Part shown: in pieces, positions 8,632-17,428 of the stretch
Layout of the letters: the number at the start of each line of letters is the position of its first letter
Position numbering within the stretch: position 1 is the first letter of the stretch
Assembly (NCBI GenBank): GCA_024434115.1
Contig: QMIT01000010.1
Span: forward strand, 186,001-250,000
DNA: 64,000 nt
Direction: 5' to 3'
Source of the DNA: Chloroflexota bacterium
GTDB taxonomy: Bacteria > Chloroflexota > Anaerolineae > Aggregatilineales > J027
The notes under the pieces: model-generated
Told to the model about the DNA's origin: nothing
Databases searched by the model: none
What the model saw: only the letters and a program-made list of their open reading frames with translations
Program-made: the position numbers and the translations under genes

Positions 8632-8991
8632 TCAATGAAATGCGTATCCTAGGATGGCGCTGACCTCAACCATTGTGGCGGCTGGTCGGATGTCGCGGAA
8701 AAATTCGCCATGTGCCCTGCCAATGGCTTCCCAATCGGCAACGTTAATCACAAACATGCGGGTTCGCACCACGTCTTGCATGGTCGCCCCGGCTTCTTTC
8801 AAGGCTATTTCGATTTTGGTGAAGATGAATTTGGCCTGCTCATAGGGATCAGACCCGCCGATGATCGTGCCCTGCTCATCAACGGCGGTTGTGCCTGCGA
8901 CCTCGACGATATTGCCGATCCGCACCGCGCGTGAATAGCCGACGATGCTTTCCCATTGCGTCCCAGAGGAAACATTTTTACGGTTGGTCAT
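8632..8991 (-). CDS. RidA/YjgF family protein
   Basis: This 119-residue protein has the RidA chorismate-mutase-like fold, with V-A-G-T-T-A-V-D, the 'RTRMFV' strand and R-P-A-A-T-M-V-E-V. The last region contains the active-site arginine that binds the carboxylate of reactive enamines/imines. RidA deaminates 2-aminoacrylate-type intermediates made by PLP enzymes. The C-terminus is short: after V-S-A-I-L it ends G-Y-A-F-H, whereas family members usually run about ten residues further. It ends 7 nt before the convergent TolB-like gene and follows the response regulator on the same strand. Confidence 0.85.
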   Translation of the reverse strand: MTNRKNVSSGTQWESIVGYSRAVRIGNIVEVAGTTAVDEQGTIIGGSDPYEQAKFIFTKIEIALKEAGATMQDVVRTRMFVINVADWEAIGRAHGEFFRDIRPAATMVEVSAILGYAFH

Positions 8992-8997
8992 GATGGC

Positions 8998-9687
8998 CTA
9001 TTCTTCCGAATTTGGCCCTTCGCTGTCGGCAGGGACATAACGTTCAATATGATGCTTGACAGCAAACACGGCGGCCTCGGCACGATTGGCGACATGCAGG
9101 GTGCTGAGAATCTTGCCGACATAATTACGGACTGTGCCTTCGCCTAAATAGAGTTTTTGGGCGATTTCACGATTGGTCAGGCCGCGTGCAATCAAGGCAA
9201 GGATATGCAGTTCACGTTCGCTGAGTTCGGCAAAAGCAGAGGCTTCTTTGATATGGGCCGCCTCCCGCACTTCATTCAGCAGACTCTTGGTGACGGCGGT
9301 ATCAATGACGGCATCCCCGGCAGCAACGGCGCGGATGTCATCAATCAATTTGCCACTGTCTACCCGTTTGAGGACATAGCCCACCGCCCCGGCACGGATG
9401 GCATCCATCACGAGTTCGTCTTCGGCATAGGAGGTTAACATGACCACTTTAATTTTGGCTTTGTTTTTCAGAATTTGCTCACAGGCCTCAATGCCAGAAA
9501 TACCCCCCGGCATCCGAATGTCCATAAGCACAATGTCTGGTTCATAGGTCAGGGCAAGCTGGACGGCTTCTTCGCCACTGTTGGCCTCAGCCACCACTGA
9601 GAATTCGGCTTCGTTTTCCAATAACGCCTTGAGTCCAGCCCGCACGACCGCATGATCGTCGGCGATGATGATTCGTAAATGAGACAC
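8998..9687 (-). CDS. NarL/LuxR-family response regulator
   Basis: The 229-residue protein has a receiver domain (I-I-A-D-D-H acidic pair; phospho-acceptor Asp in I-V-L-M-D-I-R-M-P; Lys in Y-V-L-K-R) and a C-terminal LuxR-type HTH (L-S-E-R-E, L-T-N-R-E-I-A-Q-K-L and G-T-V-R-N-Y-V). I place the start at GTG 9687, directly before H-L-R-I-I-I-A-D-D-H, with a GGAGAGAG site upstream; the longer frame to 9780 has no support. It diverges from the GAF histidine kinase, and the two probably form one signalling pair. Confidence 0.9.
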   Translation of the reverse strand: MSHLRIIIADDHAVVRAGLKALLENEAEFSVVAEANSGEEAVQLALTYEPDIVLMDIRMPGGISGIEACEQILKNKAKIKVVMLTSYAEDELVMDAIRAGAVGYVLKRVDSGKLIDDIRAVAAGDAVIDTAVTKSLLNEVREAAHIKEASAFAELSERELHILALIARGLTNREIAQKLYLGEGTVRNYVGKILSTLHVANRAEAAVFAVKHHIERYVPADSEGPNSEE

Positions 9688-9757
9688 TGCGCTCTCTCCA
9701 AAACTTGTACCAAGTGCTTTTCTGCACGTAAGGAAGATGACTACTTGCCCTATTATA

Positions 9758-9786
9758 GTGACAAGTACGTTTTGTAGCATTATGAT
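9758..9786 (+). promoter_or_regulatory. Sigma70-type promoter for the GAF kinase
   Basis: GTGACA (9758-9763), a 17-nt spacer and TATGAT (9781-9786) precede the kinase start by about 40 nt. Each box differs from consensus at one base. A TATAAT on the opposite strand (9752-9757) may serve the divergent response regulator, though no clear -35 accompanies it. Confidence 0.55.
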
Positions 9787-9827
9787 AATCCGAATTGCCT
9801 ACTTTTTTACAGGGAGAAGTCATCGTC

Positions 9828-10994
9828 ATGCCCACAGAACATCTATCTTCTTCACCAACTACGATAGATTTGCTCACCAGAGCCGCCAGTGATGTGATCC
9901 GGGGTTTAAGCCTGCCCCGTACCCTACAAAGCATCGCCGATGTGGTGCGCGAACTGGTGGGGGCGAAATATGCAGCAGTGGGCGTGCCTTCGGATGAAGG
10001 GGGCTTGCGGGCCTTTATTACCTCCGGGCTGCATCCGGCGGTGGCACGGGGAATTGAGCATGAACCGGAGGGGTTGGGTTTATTAGGGGCACTGTTTGAT
10101 ACCGATTATCCGATTCGCCTCAATGATTTAAATGCTGATCCACGCTCTAGTGGTTTTGTTCAAAATCACCCGTTTATGAAAACTTTTTTGGGTGTGCCTA
10201 TTGAGGGCCGCAATCATCAACGACTCGGTAATCTCTATTTATGTGATCGGCTAGATGGACAGCCATTCGATGAAGATGATGAACGGTTGGTAGTATTTTT
10301 TGCCACGTTTGCCGCTATTGCCATCGAAAATGCCCGGCTACATCAACAATTACAAACTGTCGCTCTGCACCGTGAGCGAGATCGTATCGGCATGGATTTG
10401 CACGACGGGGTTATCCAAGAGATTTATGCGGTGGGCATGAAACTTGAAATTATGCGCGGCAAGACGCATTTGACCCCCGAAGAAGAAACGCGCTTTCAAT
10501 CTATTGTGCAGGATTTAAACAACATCATTGAGAGCATCCGGGGTTATATCCGTGATTTGCGCCGCCCCACCGATGTACAAAGCAGCACTTTCCATCAGCA
10601 AATTGCCAATCTTGCCGAGCATTTCCGCGATTTTGCCGGGGTAGAGGTGGCGCTGTCCATTTCGGAGGAGCTACCGGCCTTGACGGATGCCCAACGCCAC
10701 TCCCTCTCCCAAATCATCCGCGAAGCATTGGCGAATGTGGCCCGCCACGCCAAAGCCTCTAGAGCCGACGTACACGTGGCTGTCGAGGACGAGGATTTGT
10801 ATGTCATGGTGCATGACAACGGCATTGGGTTTAATACAGTGGAAATCTTAAACCAAGATCATTTTGGGCTACGCAATATGGAACAGCGGGCCAACCAACT
10901 GCGGGGTTTTATGCAGATTGAGAGTCAAGAAGGCAAAGGCACGACCATTCGGGTGGTGATTCCGCTCAAACGCCCGGTTCCACCAGTGAAATAG
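9828..10994 (+). CDS. GAF-domain sensor histidine kinase (HisKA_3/DegS-NarX type)
   Basis: The 388-residue protein has a GAF sensor domain (about residues 20-175), a HisKA_3 dimerisation helix with phospho-acceptor H192 in D-R-I-G-M-D-L-H-D-G, and an HATPase_c domain (N-V-A-R-H-A-K-A and V-H-D-N-G-I-G-F boxes). No membrane segment is seen, so it senses a cytoplasmic signal. ATG 9828 follows GGGAG (9812-9816). It is divergent from a NarL-type regulator, the usual partner class for HisKA_3 kinases. Confidence 0.9.
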   Translation: MPTEHLSSSPTTIDLLTRAASDVIRGLSLPRTLQSIADVVRELVGAKYAAVGVPSDEGGLRAFITSGLHPAVARGIEHEPEGLGLLGALFDTDYPIRLNDLNADPRSSGFVQNHPFMKTFLGVPIEGRNHQRLGNLYLCDRLDGQPFDEDDERLVVFFATFAAIAIENARLHQQLQTVALHRERDRIGMDLHDGVIQEIYAVGMKLEIMRGKTHLTPEEETRFQSIVQDLNNIIESIRGYIRDLRRPTDVQSSTFHQQIANLAEHFRDFAGVEVALSISEELPALTDAQRHSLSQIIREALANVARHAKASRADVHVAVEDEDLYVMVHDNGIGFNTVEILNQDHFGLRNMEQRANQLRGFMQIESQEGKGTTIRVVIPLKRPVPPVK

Positions 10995-11000
10995 ACCTCA

Positions 11001-11025
11001 CCCCCTCTCCGACGCAGCGAGGGGG
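11001..11025. repeat. Intergenic GC-rich hairpin (CCTCACCCC-type element)
   Basis: CCCCCTC (11001-11007) can pair with GAGGGGG (11019-11025). It is preceded by CCTCA; similar CCTCACCCC/CCCCACCCC starts occur at about 17178 and 39057. I read them as degenerate copies of a dispersed intergenic repeat. Confidence 0.4.
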
Positions 11026-11089
11026 AGTATCTCCATGTTGAGGGTAATTGCCAATTTCCTAATTTAGAAATTCGGATTTGACGGGTAGG

Positions 11090-11098
11090 TGCTATAAT
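11090..11098 (+). promoter_or_regulatory. Extended -10 promoter
   Basis: TGCTATAAT is a consensus extended -10 element about 40 nt before the start of the pseudo-receiver/GAF gene. No good -35 is present, as expected for extended -10 promoters. Confidence 0.55.
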
Positions 11099-11139
11099 TG
11101 TGCATCTATCCGTTTATCGTTTGAGGCGTGATTTACGTT

Positions 11140-11985
11140 ATGACATCCCCCAAAATCCACCTGCTGGTTGCAATTCGGCTGCAATCCATTGCGCGTTACC
11201 GTGAAAATCTTAATACGGAGCCAAAATTTGCTGTCAATCTTGTGACCAGTATTGAAAAAATTCATGAGGCGCTGGCCGATAAGACGAAACGCTCGGATGT
11301 GTTGGTGGTAGATAATGGATTGGGTGATGTTCATACACTGGTAAAAGAACTGCGCCAAAGCCATCCCCGTTTGTTGATTGTCTTGGTGGATGAAGAAGCC
11401 GATTTTGGGATGCCGGGGCGGGCCGACGACGTTTCAACCGAGCCATTCAAGAACGATGAACTGATCAAGGTCATTAAACGCCTGTTTGAAGACCGCCGAT
11501 TGGAAACCTTACGAGCGGATACACTCCCCCCGGTGCGCCAATTTGCCAAATCGCTCACCCGCGCTAAAGGCCCTGCCAAATCACAGGCGGCGGTGAGTGC
11601 CATTTTGGAATTGGGCTATGATTACGTGGCGTTCTATACGATTACGCCAACCGACCCGCCGATGTTGACCCTTTCAGCACAAGAAGGGCCGTCTTCGGTC
11701 ACAAGTTTGGCCCCAAACCGCCTTGAATACAACACCAGTTTGTTGGGATGGGTGGCGCAAAATGGGCAAAGCAAGATTGTGACCCAAGAGGATACTCCCA
11801 ACCATCCCTTTATTTCCAAAGGGCGCTACGGGGTAGGGGTAGCGGTTCCAGTGGGGACGACGCTACGTTTTGGGGTGGTGTTTGCCTGTAAAGAAAAGCC
11901 GGGGGAAATTAACCCCAAAGATGTGCTGATGCTCGAACTCATCAGTACCCAATTGGCAAGTGCGTTGGCGCGTGAAAATCGCTAG
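11140..11985 (+). CDS. Pseudo-receiver plus GAF domain protein
   Basis: The 281-residue protein begins like a response regulator receiver (D-V-L-V-V-D-N-G-L, T-E-P-F-K-N-D-E-L) but lacks the N-terminal acidic pair and has Glu where the conserved Lys would be, so phosphorylation is doubtful. A GAF-like domain follows (about residues 135-280), with G-W-V-A-Q-N-G-Q-S and L-I-S-T-Q-L-A-S-A-L-A near its end. ATG 11140 is 13 nt from TTGAGG; a GTG at 11128 is possible but only 1 nt from that site. It probably acts as a ligand-sensing adaptor. Confidence 0.65.
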   Translation: MTSPKIHLLVAIRLQSIARYRENLNTEPKFAVNLVTSIEKIHEALADKTKRSDVLVVDNGLGDVHTLVKELRQSHPRLLIVLVDEEADFGMPGRADDVSTEPFKNDELIKVIKRLFEDRRLETLRADTLPPVRQFAKSLTRAKGPAKSQAAVSAILELGYDYVAFYTITPTDPPMLTLSAQEGPSSVTSLAPNRLEYNTSLLGWVAQNGQSKIVTQEDTPNHPFISKGRYGVGVAVPVGTTLRFGVVFACKEKPGEINPKDVLMLELISTQLASALARENR

Positions 11986-12022
11986 CCTCGCTTGCCGAAC
12001 TCCACAAAAGGTTAGACCACAG

Positions 12023-13042
12023 ATGAATTATTATGTTGCGATTGAAGGGGTCATTGGGGTCGGCAAGACCACGTTGGCCCGGTATCTTCAGCAGGCGCTT
12101 AATGCCTCGCTGTTGATTGAGGTGTTTGAAGAAAATCCATTTTTGGCGCGTTTTTACCAAGACCGAGCGCGGTATGCCTTTCAGACGCAGGTCTTTTTTC
12201 TGTTGAGCCGTTATCATCAACAGCGCCGTTTGCATCAACTTCCCCGGCCACTGGTTAGCGATTACATTTTTGCCAAAGATCATCTCTTTGCCCAATTAAA
12301 CTTAGCCGATGACGAATTGGCGACGTATGAGAGTGTGTATGAGGCACTGGCGGAAAATATCCCCCAACCGGATTTAGTAGTGTTTTTACGCGCCGATACG
12401 CCAGTTCTGATGAGTCGCATCGCCGCACGTGACCGCTCCTATGAACGCAACATGGACCCACATTACATTGACGAACTGCGGGTGGCGTATGACCGATTTT
12501 TTGCAGAGTACACCGCCGCGCCTGTGCTGGCGATTGATACCAATCATATTGATGTGGTGCAGGATGAAAACCATCGGACGGAATTGATTGCGACGATTCG
12601 TGGGGTATTGGGGACAGGGCCACGTCAAGCCGCTTTGCCGGGATTGGCCGAAGAACCGCCCGCCCTAGCCGAAGTAGCGAAATCTGCCGTTGCCGAGCCG
12701 AATGATTTGGATGTGCATATGACGGCGCGGCGCTTGGGTGATTTTCAGCGGTTTCATCGAGCGTTGGACAAGGCTAAGAATTTTAACCCCGATTTATTCC
12801 TGAATTTTGTGCTGCTGCAAGAGGAAATTGGCGAGATGGCGCGGGCGGTGGTGCAGCATTGGAAAACGGGACAGCAAGACCGCGAACCCATCCCAAGCGA
12901 AAAATTGCGATTAGAAATGGCGGACGTGTTGGCCTACCTGCTGAAAATTGCCAACTATACCGGGGTGGATTTAGAAACGGCCTATTTGGAAAAGATGGCG
13001 GTGAATCGGCAGCGTGTGTGGGATAGTTCGGTGGATGAATAG
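12023..13042 (+). CDS. Deoxynucleoside kinase fused to MazG-like NTP pyrophosphohydrolase
   Basis: A 339-residue two-domain enzyme. Residues 1-205 are a deoxynucleoside kinase: P-loop G-V-I-G-V-G-K-T-T (9-17), E-x-x-E-N-P-F, and the lid motif R-D-R-S-Y-E-R. After a linker, residues 235-339 are MazG-like, with E-E-I-G-E (267-271) and E-M-A-D (298-301), the ExxE/ExxD metal ligands of all-alpha NTP pyrophosphatases. One half makes dNMPs from salvaged deoxynucleosides while the other would destroy non-canonical dNTPs. The kinase's usual D-R-S motif after 'v.D' reads S-D-Y-I-F. ATG 12023 chosen; the P-loop begins 8 residues later. Confidence 0.85.
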   Translation: MNYYVAIEGVIGVGKTTLARYLQQALNASLLIEVFEENPFLARFYQDRARYAFQTQVFFLLSRYHQQRRLHQLPRPLVSDYIFAKDHLFAQLNLADDELATYESVYEALAENIPQPDLVVFLRADTPVLMSRIAARDRSYERNMDPHYIDELRVAYDRFFAEYTAAPVLAIDTNHIDVVQDENHRTELIATIRGVLGTGPRQAALPGLAEEPPALAEVAKSAVAEPNDLDVHMTARRLGDFQRFHRALDKAKNFNPDLFLNFVLLQEEIGEMARAVVQHWKTGQQDREPIPSEKLRLEMADVLAYLLKIANYTGVDLETAYLEKMAVNRQRVWDSSVDE

Positions 13043-13052
13043 GTAACACTGC

Positions 13053-13081
13053 AACACGGGGCTAAAGCCGCCGTGCTGAAT
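13053..13081. repeat. Dispersed palindromic repeat, copy 1
   Basis: A 29-nt segment identical to 22926-22954. Its core folds as CACGG-GGCT-AA-AGCC-G-CCGTG, a hairpin with one bulged G. It lies in the gap between the fusion kinase and the second kinase, consistent with a REP-like intergenic element. Confidence 0.7.
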
Positions 13082-13117
13082 TTAGGCCAGATGGTCGAAC
13101 GATGTAATGGAAAATTT

Positions 13118-13792
13118 ATGACTCAATCCAATCCATCACAAAAATGGTTTATCGCAGTGGCAGGCAATATCGGGGTCGGCAAAAGCAGCCTCACAGAACT
13201 GCTAGGGGAACGACTTGGTTGGCAGCCATTTTATGAGGCGGTGGACGAAAATCCTTATTTGCAAGATTTTTATGCGGATATGGCACAGTGGAGCTTCCAT
13301 TCACAGGTCTATTTTTTGTCACGGCGCTTGCAGCATCATCGTAAACTGCTCGATCATCCGGGGCATGTGATTCAAGATCGCAGCATTTATGAAGACGCGG
13401 AGATATTTGCCAAAAATTTGGCGCTACAGGGTAAACTATCCGAACGCGATTACCAATGTTACCGCGATTTGTATGATGGGATTCGGGCATTTTTGCCACC
13501 ACCCCATTTGCTGATCTATTTGCAGGCACCGGTTGGGGTTTTGGCCGAACGCATTGCGATGCGCGGACGTGATTATGAACGGCAGATTTCGATTGAGTAT
13601 CTGGCTCAACTGAACCGCCTCTATGATGAGTGGGTGGAATCATGGACGGCCTCCCCCATTTTTGTGATTCCGGCGGCGACGTTGGATTTTGTGCATCGGC
13701 CTGAAGATTTGGAACAGGTTGCCAGCGAATTATTGGAAAGATTAGAGGCGATCCGGCTTAGAACATCCTCTAGGCGGGGAGATATGGACTGA
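13118..13792 (+). CDS. Deoxynucleoside kinase (dGK/dAK-type)
   Basis: This 224-residue P-loop enzyme has G-N-I-G-V-G-K-S-S at residues 14-22, E-x-x-x-E-N-P-Y, V-I-Q-D-R-S-I-Y-E-D (the DRS nucleoside-binding motif) and the lid M-R-G-R-D-Y-E-R. It phosphorylates deoxynucleosides, likely purines judging by overall likeness to bacterial dGK/dAK. ATG 13118 lies closest before the P-loop; earlier in-frame starts fall inside the palindromic repeat. It is a paralogue of the kinase half of the preceding gene. Its stop overlaps the sigma-factor ATG. Confidence 0.88.
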   Translation: MTQSNPSQKWFIAVAGNIGVGKSSLTELLGERLGWQPFYEAVDENPYLQDFYADMAQWSFHSQVYFLSRRLQHHRKLLDHPGHVIQDRSIYEDAEIFAKNLALQGKLSERDYQCYRDLYDGIRAFLPPPHLLIYLQAPVGVLAERIAMRGRDYERQISIEYLAQLNRLYDEWVESWTASPIFVIPAATLDFVHRPEDLEQVASELLERLEAIRLRTSSRRGDMD

Positions 13793-14451
13793 TGACGGTT
13801 GAACGGTCAAATGAACAGTGGCTGGCGGACTTAACCAGTGAGGATACGACAGCCCAAGCCGCCGCATTGGATGATTTGCGGGTCTATTTGCGCCGGGGGA
13901 TTTTGTATTATCTAAGTCATGAACGCAGCGATCTTAGTGACCTATCGAGCGAAGAACTGCGGCAGATGGCGGAAGATTTTTCACAAGATGCCACGCTACG
14001 GATTTTGGATAACCTCGAATCCTTTCGGGGGGACAGCCGCTTTACGACTTGGGCCATGAAGATTGGGACACGCACCGCGATTAGTGAACTGCGCCGCGCC
14101 CGCTATAAAGATTTCAGTTTGGATGAACTGACCGCTGATGGGGAATTTCAACTGAAACTGGAGGGCGGGGATAACAACAGTCAGATAGTCAGTCCCGAAC
14201 GTGCTACCGAACAGGTCAACGTACTGCAAATTATCCAACAGGCACTGGATGAAGTTTTGACCGAACGTCAAAAAACCGCGTTGGAGGCCGTGACCTTACG
14301 CGGTATTCCGATGGATATTGTGGCGGAACAAATGGGCACCAATCGCAATGCCCTATATAAGCTACTGCATGATGCCCGCAAAAAGCTACGCACCCATTTG
14401 GAAAATCAGGGCATTGTCATGGGGTATGTGTTTAACCTGTTCCAAGAGTAG
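13792..14451 (+). CDS. ECF-type RNA polymerase sigma factor
   Basis: The 219-residue protein has sigma region 2 (Q-D-A-T-L-R-I-L-D-N-L-E-S-F-R-G-D-S-R-F-T-T-W split over about residues 64-88) and region 4 (L-T-E-R-Q-K-T-A-L, then V-A-E-Q-M-G-T-N-R-N-A-L-Y-K-L-L). ATG overlaps the kinase stop by one base (TGATG), so translation is coupled. No anti-sigma gene is adjacent. A sigma factor in an operon with deoxynucleoside kinases is unusual. The 3' end overlaps the convergent PAS kinase gene by 20 nt. Confidence 0.85.
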   Translation: MTVERSNEQWLADLTSEDTTAQAAALDDLRVYLRRGILYYLSHERSDLSDLSSEELRQMAEDFSQDATLRILDNLESFRGDSRFTTWAMKIGTRTAISELRRARYKDFSLDELTADGEFQLKLEGGDNNSQIVSPERATEQVNVLQIIQQALDEVLTERQKTALEAVTLRGIPMDIVAEQMGTNRNALYKLLHDARKKLRTHLENQGIVMGYVFNLFQE

Positions 14452-15916
14452 TTGGGTCTGCAAGGGGCAGCCAAAAACCAAAGGTGCTGCCTTTGCTTTC
14501 CGGGCGATAAATCACTTCGCCATCGTGCTGCTCGATGATAGATTTGACGAGGCTTAGGCCTAAGCCTGTCCCCGGAATATGGGCTGTATCTGGTGATTTT
14601 GCCCGCGAAAATGGTTTAAACAGCTTTGGACGGAATTCCTCTGGTACACCTGCCCCATTATCTTGGACTTCGGTATAGACCCGTTGATTTTCGACAAATA
14701 CCTGCACCGCGATTTTGCCACCATTGGGGGTGTATTTGATGGCGTTGGAGACAAGATTAAACAAGACTTGATGCAGGCGGATGGCTTCCCCTTCTACTGT
14801 TAGGGCCGAGGCTGGACGTTCAATGGAAAGCTGGTGTTGATGATTATCCAATTGAAGAGCCGATTGCTCTAATACCTTATCTACCAAAGACAGCCAATCA
14901 ATTTTTTCGGTGTGTTGAATGCCCTTCATGCCGACCTGCTCCAAATCGGCCAATTCAGTTAACATGCCGTTCATCAATTCGTGGGATTCGGTAATCCATT
15001 GGGTCATGCCGCGTTGGGGTTCATTTAACAGCGGGCCAATGTCTTCTAGGAGTATGCCAAAATAACCCATTGCGATTGCCAGCGGATGTTTGAGGTCATG
15101 TGAGGCCATGCGAATGAGTTGGGATTTTAGCTCGCTGAGTTCGTAATAAGGGTTGATGTCGGTGATAGCACACATGACATCTACCAACGTGTCCTCCCCA
15201 TCCAAAATGGGTGTCATGCTGTTGCGTACCCAATAGATGCGGCCCTGTTTGTGGCGAATGCGATAATCGAGATTGACGACCTGTCCGGGTTGGATGGTTT
15301 GCAGAGCGTTTTCGGCATTGGCACGATCTTCGGGCAGGATGATGTCCCAAAACAAAGCCGGATTATCAATAAATTCATGGTCGGTGTAACCCGTGACTTT
15401 CAAACAGGATGGGCTGACAAAAACAAGCGCCTTTTGAAAAAGGTTGTATTTACAGACCATATCCCCCACCGAGGACAGGATATTGTGTAGTTCATGGTGC
15501 GAAAAGTCGAGTGCTGTCCAGACGGCCCGGTCACGGATTTCATGGTGCTGTAAAGCCGTCCCAATCAGCATGATGCCGGGGTGATTATTATCGAGCACGA
15601 TGGATTTGGCCCGGATAAACAGCCAGATTTCTTCATGGTCGGGTCCATCAAATGGAAACTCACCCTCCCAATAATCCAACTCTTTGAGTGTGTTCTGCAA
15701 ATAGGCCCACCACTTGCGGGTGTTGGGAGAAACGAAAATCTGTTGTGTGGCGGGCTGCCCTACGACGGTTTGACGGGTTTGGTGAAATAACTCTTCGGCC
15801 CGCTGATTCCACTCCACGATTGTGCCATCGTCTTGCGTGTTGATTATGACATCGGGGAGTTGGTTCATAAGATTCATACTGTTGGGTACTTCCATTGATA
15901 TTGTATAAGCATTCAT
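14432..15916 (-). CDS. PAS-domain sensor histidine kinase
   Basis: Up to 494 residues. Two PAS domains (about residues 18-130 and 140-265) precede a HisKA domain with phospho-acceptor His in M-A-S-H-D-L-K-H-P-L and an HATPase domain with N-L-V-S-N-A-I-K-Y-T-P, D-N-G-A-G-V-P and G-T-G-L-G-L-S-L-V-K. No membrane helix is visible, so it is probably cytoplasmic. The first ATG is weakly supported; an internal ATG at about 15880 follows GGAAG by 10 nt and may be the true start. No response regulator is next to it. Confidence 0.88.
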   Translation of the reverse strand: MNAYTISMEVPNSMNLMNQLPDVIINTQDDGTIVEWNQRAEELFHQTRQTVVGQPATQQIFVSPNTRKWWAYLQNTLKELDYWEGEFPFDGPDHEEIWLFIRAKSIVLDNNHPGIMLIGTALQHHEIRDRAVWTALDFSHHELHNILSSVGDMVCKYNLFQKALVFVSPSCLKVTGYTDHEFIDNPALFWDIILPEDRANAENALQTIQPGQVVNLDYRIRHKQGRIYWVRNSMTPILDGEDTLVDVMCAITDINPYYELSELKSQLIRMASHDLKHPLAIAMGYFGILLEDIGPLLNEPQRGMTQWITESHELMNGMLTELADLEQVGMKGIQHTEKIDWLSLVDKVLEQSALQLDNHQHQLSIERPASALTVEGEAIRLHQVLFNLVSNAIKYTPNGGKIAVQVFVENQRVYTEVQDNGAGVPEEFRPKLFKPFSRAKSPDTAHIPGTGLGLSLVKSIIEQHDGEVIYRPESKGSTFGFWLPLADPTTLGTG

Positions 15917-16221
15917 AGATGTGCCATGTTTGGTGTGTTGATGTGTTTTTATTAAAAAGGAAGAGTGCTTACAATATCAAGCTAAATATCATATTTTGGG
16001 ATATTTTTCACAAAAATTAACTTCCCACCAAGAGAACGTTTTAAAGAGGTTTTCCCCGTGTTAGATGGTTGTTAGAATTTGTGATGGGGGAATGATCAGG
16101 AACATTTTTATCATAGCTGAAGTTCGCTTTTCAGAATCCCCCGAAAAATTTGGGGTATTGGGAAGAGCAAAGAGGCGAGTAAAATTAAACATATCGGTTA
16201 ATAGCTGGGGGAAATTTGTCC
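15917..16221. other. Divergent A/T-rich intergenic region
   Basis: This 305-nt gap separates the minus-strand PAS kinase and the plus-strand HEAT protein. It is clearly A/T-richer than its surroundings at 15945-16015 and should hold promoters for both genes, but I find no pair of boxes good enough to call. No RNA gene or convincing coding frame was seen. Confidence 0.4.
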
Positions 16222-17172
16222 ATGAAATTAGAAGCACTTTTACAGGGAGTGAATGCTCCAAATCCAGAAACCCGCCTGAATGTTGTTCGTGTTTTGGGTA
16301 TGGTGGAAGAAACCCGTGCGCTGGGTGTGTTGGGTGAACGTTATAAGGTGGAGACTGATGCCACTGTCAAGCAGGCCATCCAATGGGCCGGGAAAAAAAT
16401 CCACCAAGCCAGCCAATCCGGTTATTCGACGATCAATGAAATTTTTCGATTTTTTGGGATTGACCGCGAGATTGCCAATTTGGTTGACCCACGCGAAGAG
16501 GAATTGATGCGCCGAATGCAAACCAGTATGGACAATGCCATGATTAAATCCCAACAAGATACCGCGAGTCGCAGGATGACGACGGCGGCAGCACTGGGAG
16601 TTGGGGCGGCGTTGATCGCTGGCCCACTCACAGGGGGAATGCTAATGGGCAGCGCGATGTCGGGGGCGGCTTCGGATATTGCGTCATCCAATATGGGGGG
16701 GCCACGCCGGGAGGAGCTTTCTAATAAGCGTACCCCACCACCCATTCCTTCGGACGTGAACATTACGATTTGGGTCAAGCGGTTGCTGGAAGACCCCAAC
16801 CGCGAAAACCGCAAAAATGCAGCCATTGAACTGGCGAATTTTAATAACCCACTGGCTCTGCCGCATTTAGCAACGGCGCTGTTAAACGATATGGATCCGG
16901 TGGTGCGTGAGGCTGCTGAACGGTATGGCAAGGTGCTGTACTGGAAAATGATTTACTGGGAAATGGAGCAGGACGGCACGCTTGAACAAGAATTTAAGGT
17001 GCGGGCGAAAGCAGCAGGTAAAGATTTTGCGGAACAGGCTAAACTTAGTGAGACGGGGCCGCTTTCGCCTTCCAAGTCTGAGCCGCCACCCATGCCCCAA
17101 GCGAGCCATGCCGATATTGCCCAGATTTTGGCAAAGGCCGAAGCTGAACGTGCCAAGCGCAAGAAACGGTAA
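16222..17172 (+). CDS. HEAT-repeat protein with Gly-rich hydrophobic hairpin
   Basis: The 316-residue protein has HEAT-like helices at its N-terminus (N-P-E-T-R-L-N-V-V-R-V-L-G-M-V) and again at about residues 185-245 (N-R-E-N-R-K-N-A-A-I-E-L-A-N-F and D-P-V-V-R-E-A-A-E-R-Y). Between them is a small-residue hydrophobic stretch (about 130-155), possibly a membrane-inserting hairpin. The C-terminus is charged and Pro-rich. ATG 16222 follows GGGGGAAA. HEAT proteins usually mediate protein contacts; no specific role can be given. Confidence 0.7.
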   Translation: MKLEALLQGVNAPNPETRLNVVRVLGMVEETRALGVLGERYKVETDATVKQAIQWAGKKIHQASQSGYSTINEIFRFFGIDREIANLVDPREEELMRRMQTSMDNAMIKSQQDTASRRMTTAAALGVGAALIAGPLTGGMLMGSAMSGAASDIASSNMGGPRREELSNKRTPPPIPSDVNITIWVKRLLEDPNRENRKNAAIELANFNNPLALPHLATALLNDMDPVVREAAERYGKVLYWKMIYWEMEQDGTLEQEFKVRAKAAGKDFAEQAKLSETGPLSPSKSEPPPMPQASHADIAQILAKAEAERAKRKKR

Positions 17173-17255
17173 AATCAACCTCACCCCTAGAGGCTTGTCT
17201 GGTATTCGATTGGGAGGATGCTTAGGAAACCGCATAGTGTTGGGGTTGTGAGGAC

Positions 17256-17275
17256 GGACGCAACATGTTGCGTCC
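17256..17275. repeat. 20-nt perfect palindrome (GGACGCAACA/TGTTGCGTCC)
   Basis: A perfect inverted repeat in the 314-nt gap after the HEAT gene, followed by CTAC. Its type resembles the dispersed 'GGGGCG...CGCCCCTAC' hairpin at 47867-47890. The rest of the gap holds a CCTCACCCCTAG repeat fragment (about 17178) and the promoter of the isomerase gene; no gene was seen. Confidence 0.6.
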
Positions 17276-17428
17276 CTACGAAATAGACACATCTGCTTGT
17301 TCATGCGGTTTTTACTAATGTCAGACAAACCGCCCCTGCCCAACGCAGTCTATGGGGGTGGGGAAAATATTTGAGGAGAAATTTCGTTATTGTGCCTAAA
17401 TTCACAGATCGTATTGCCCAAAACGACA

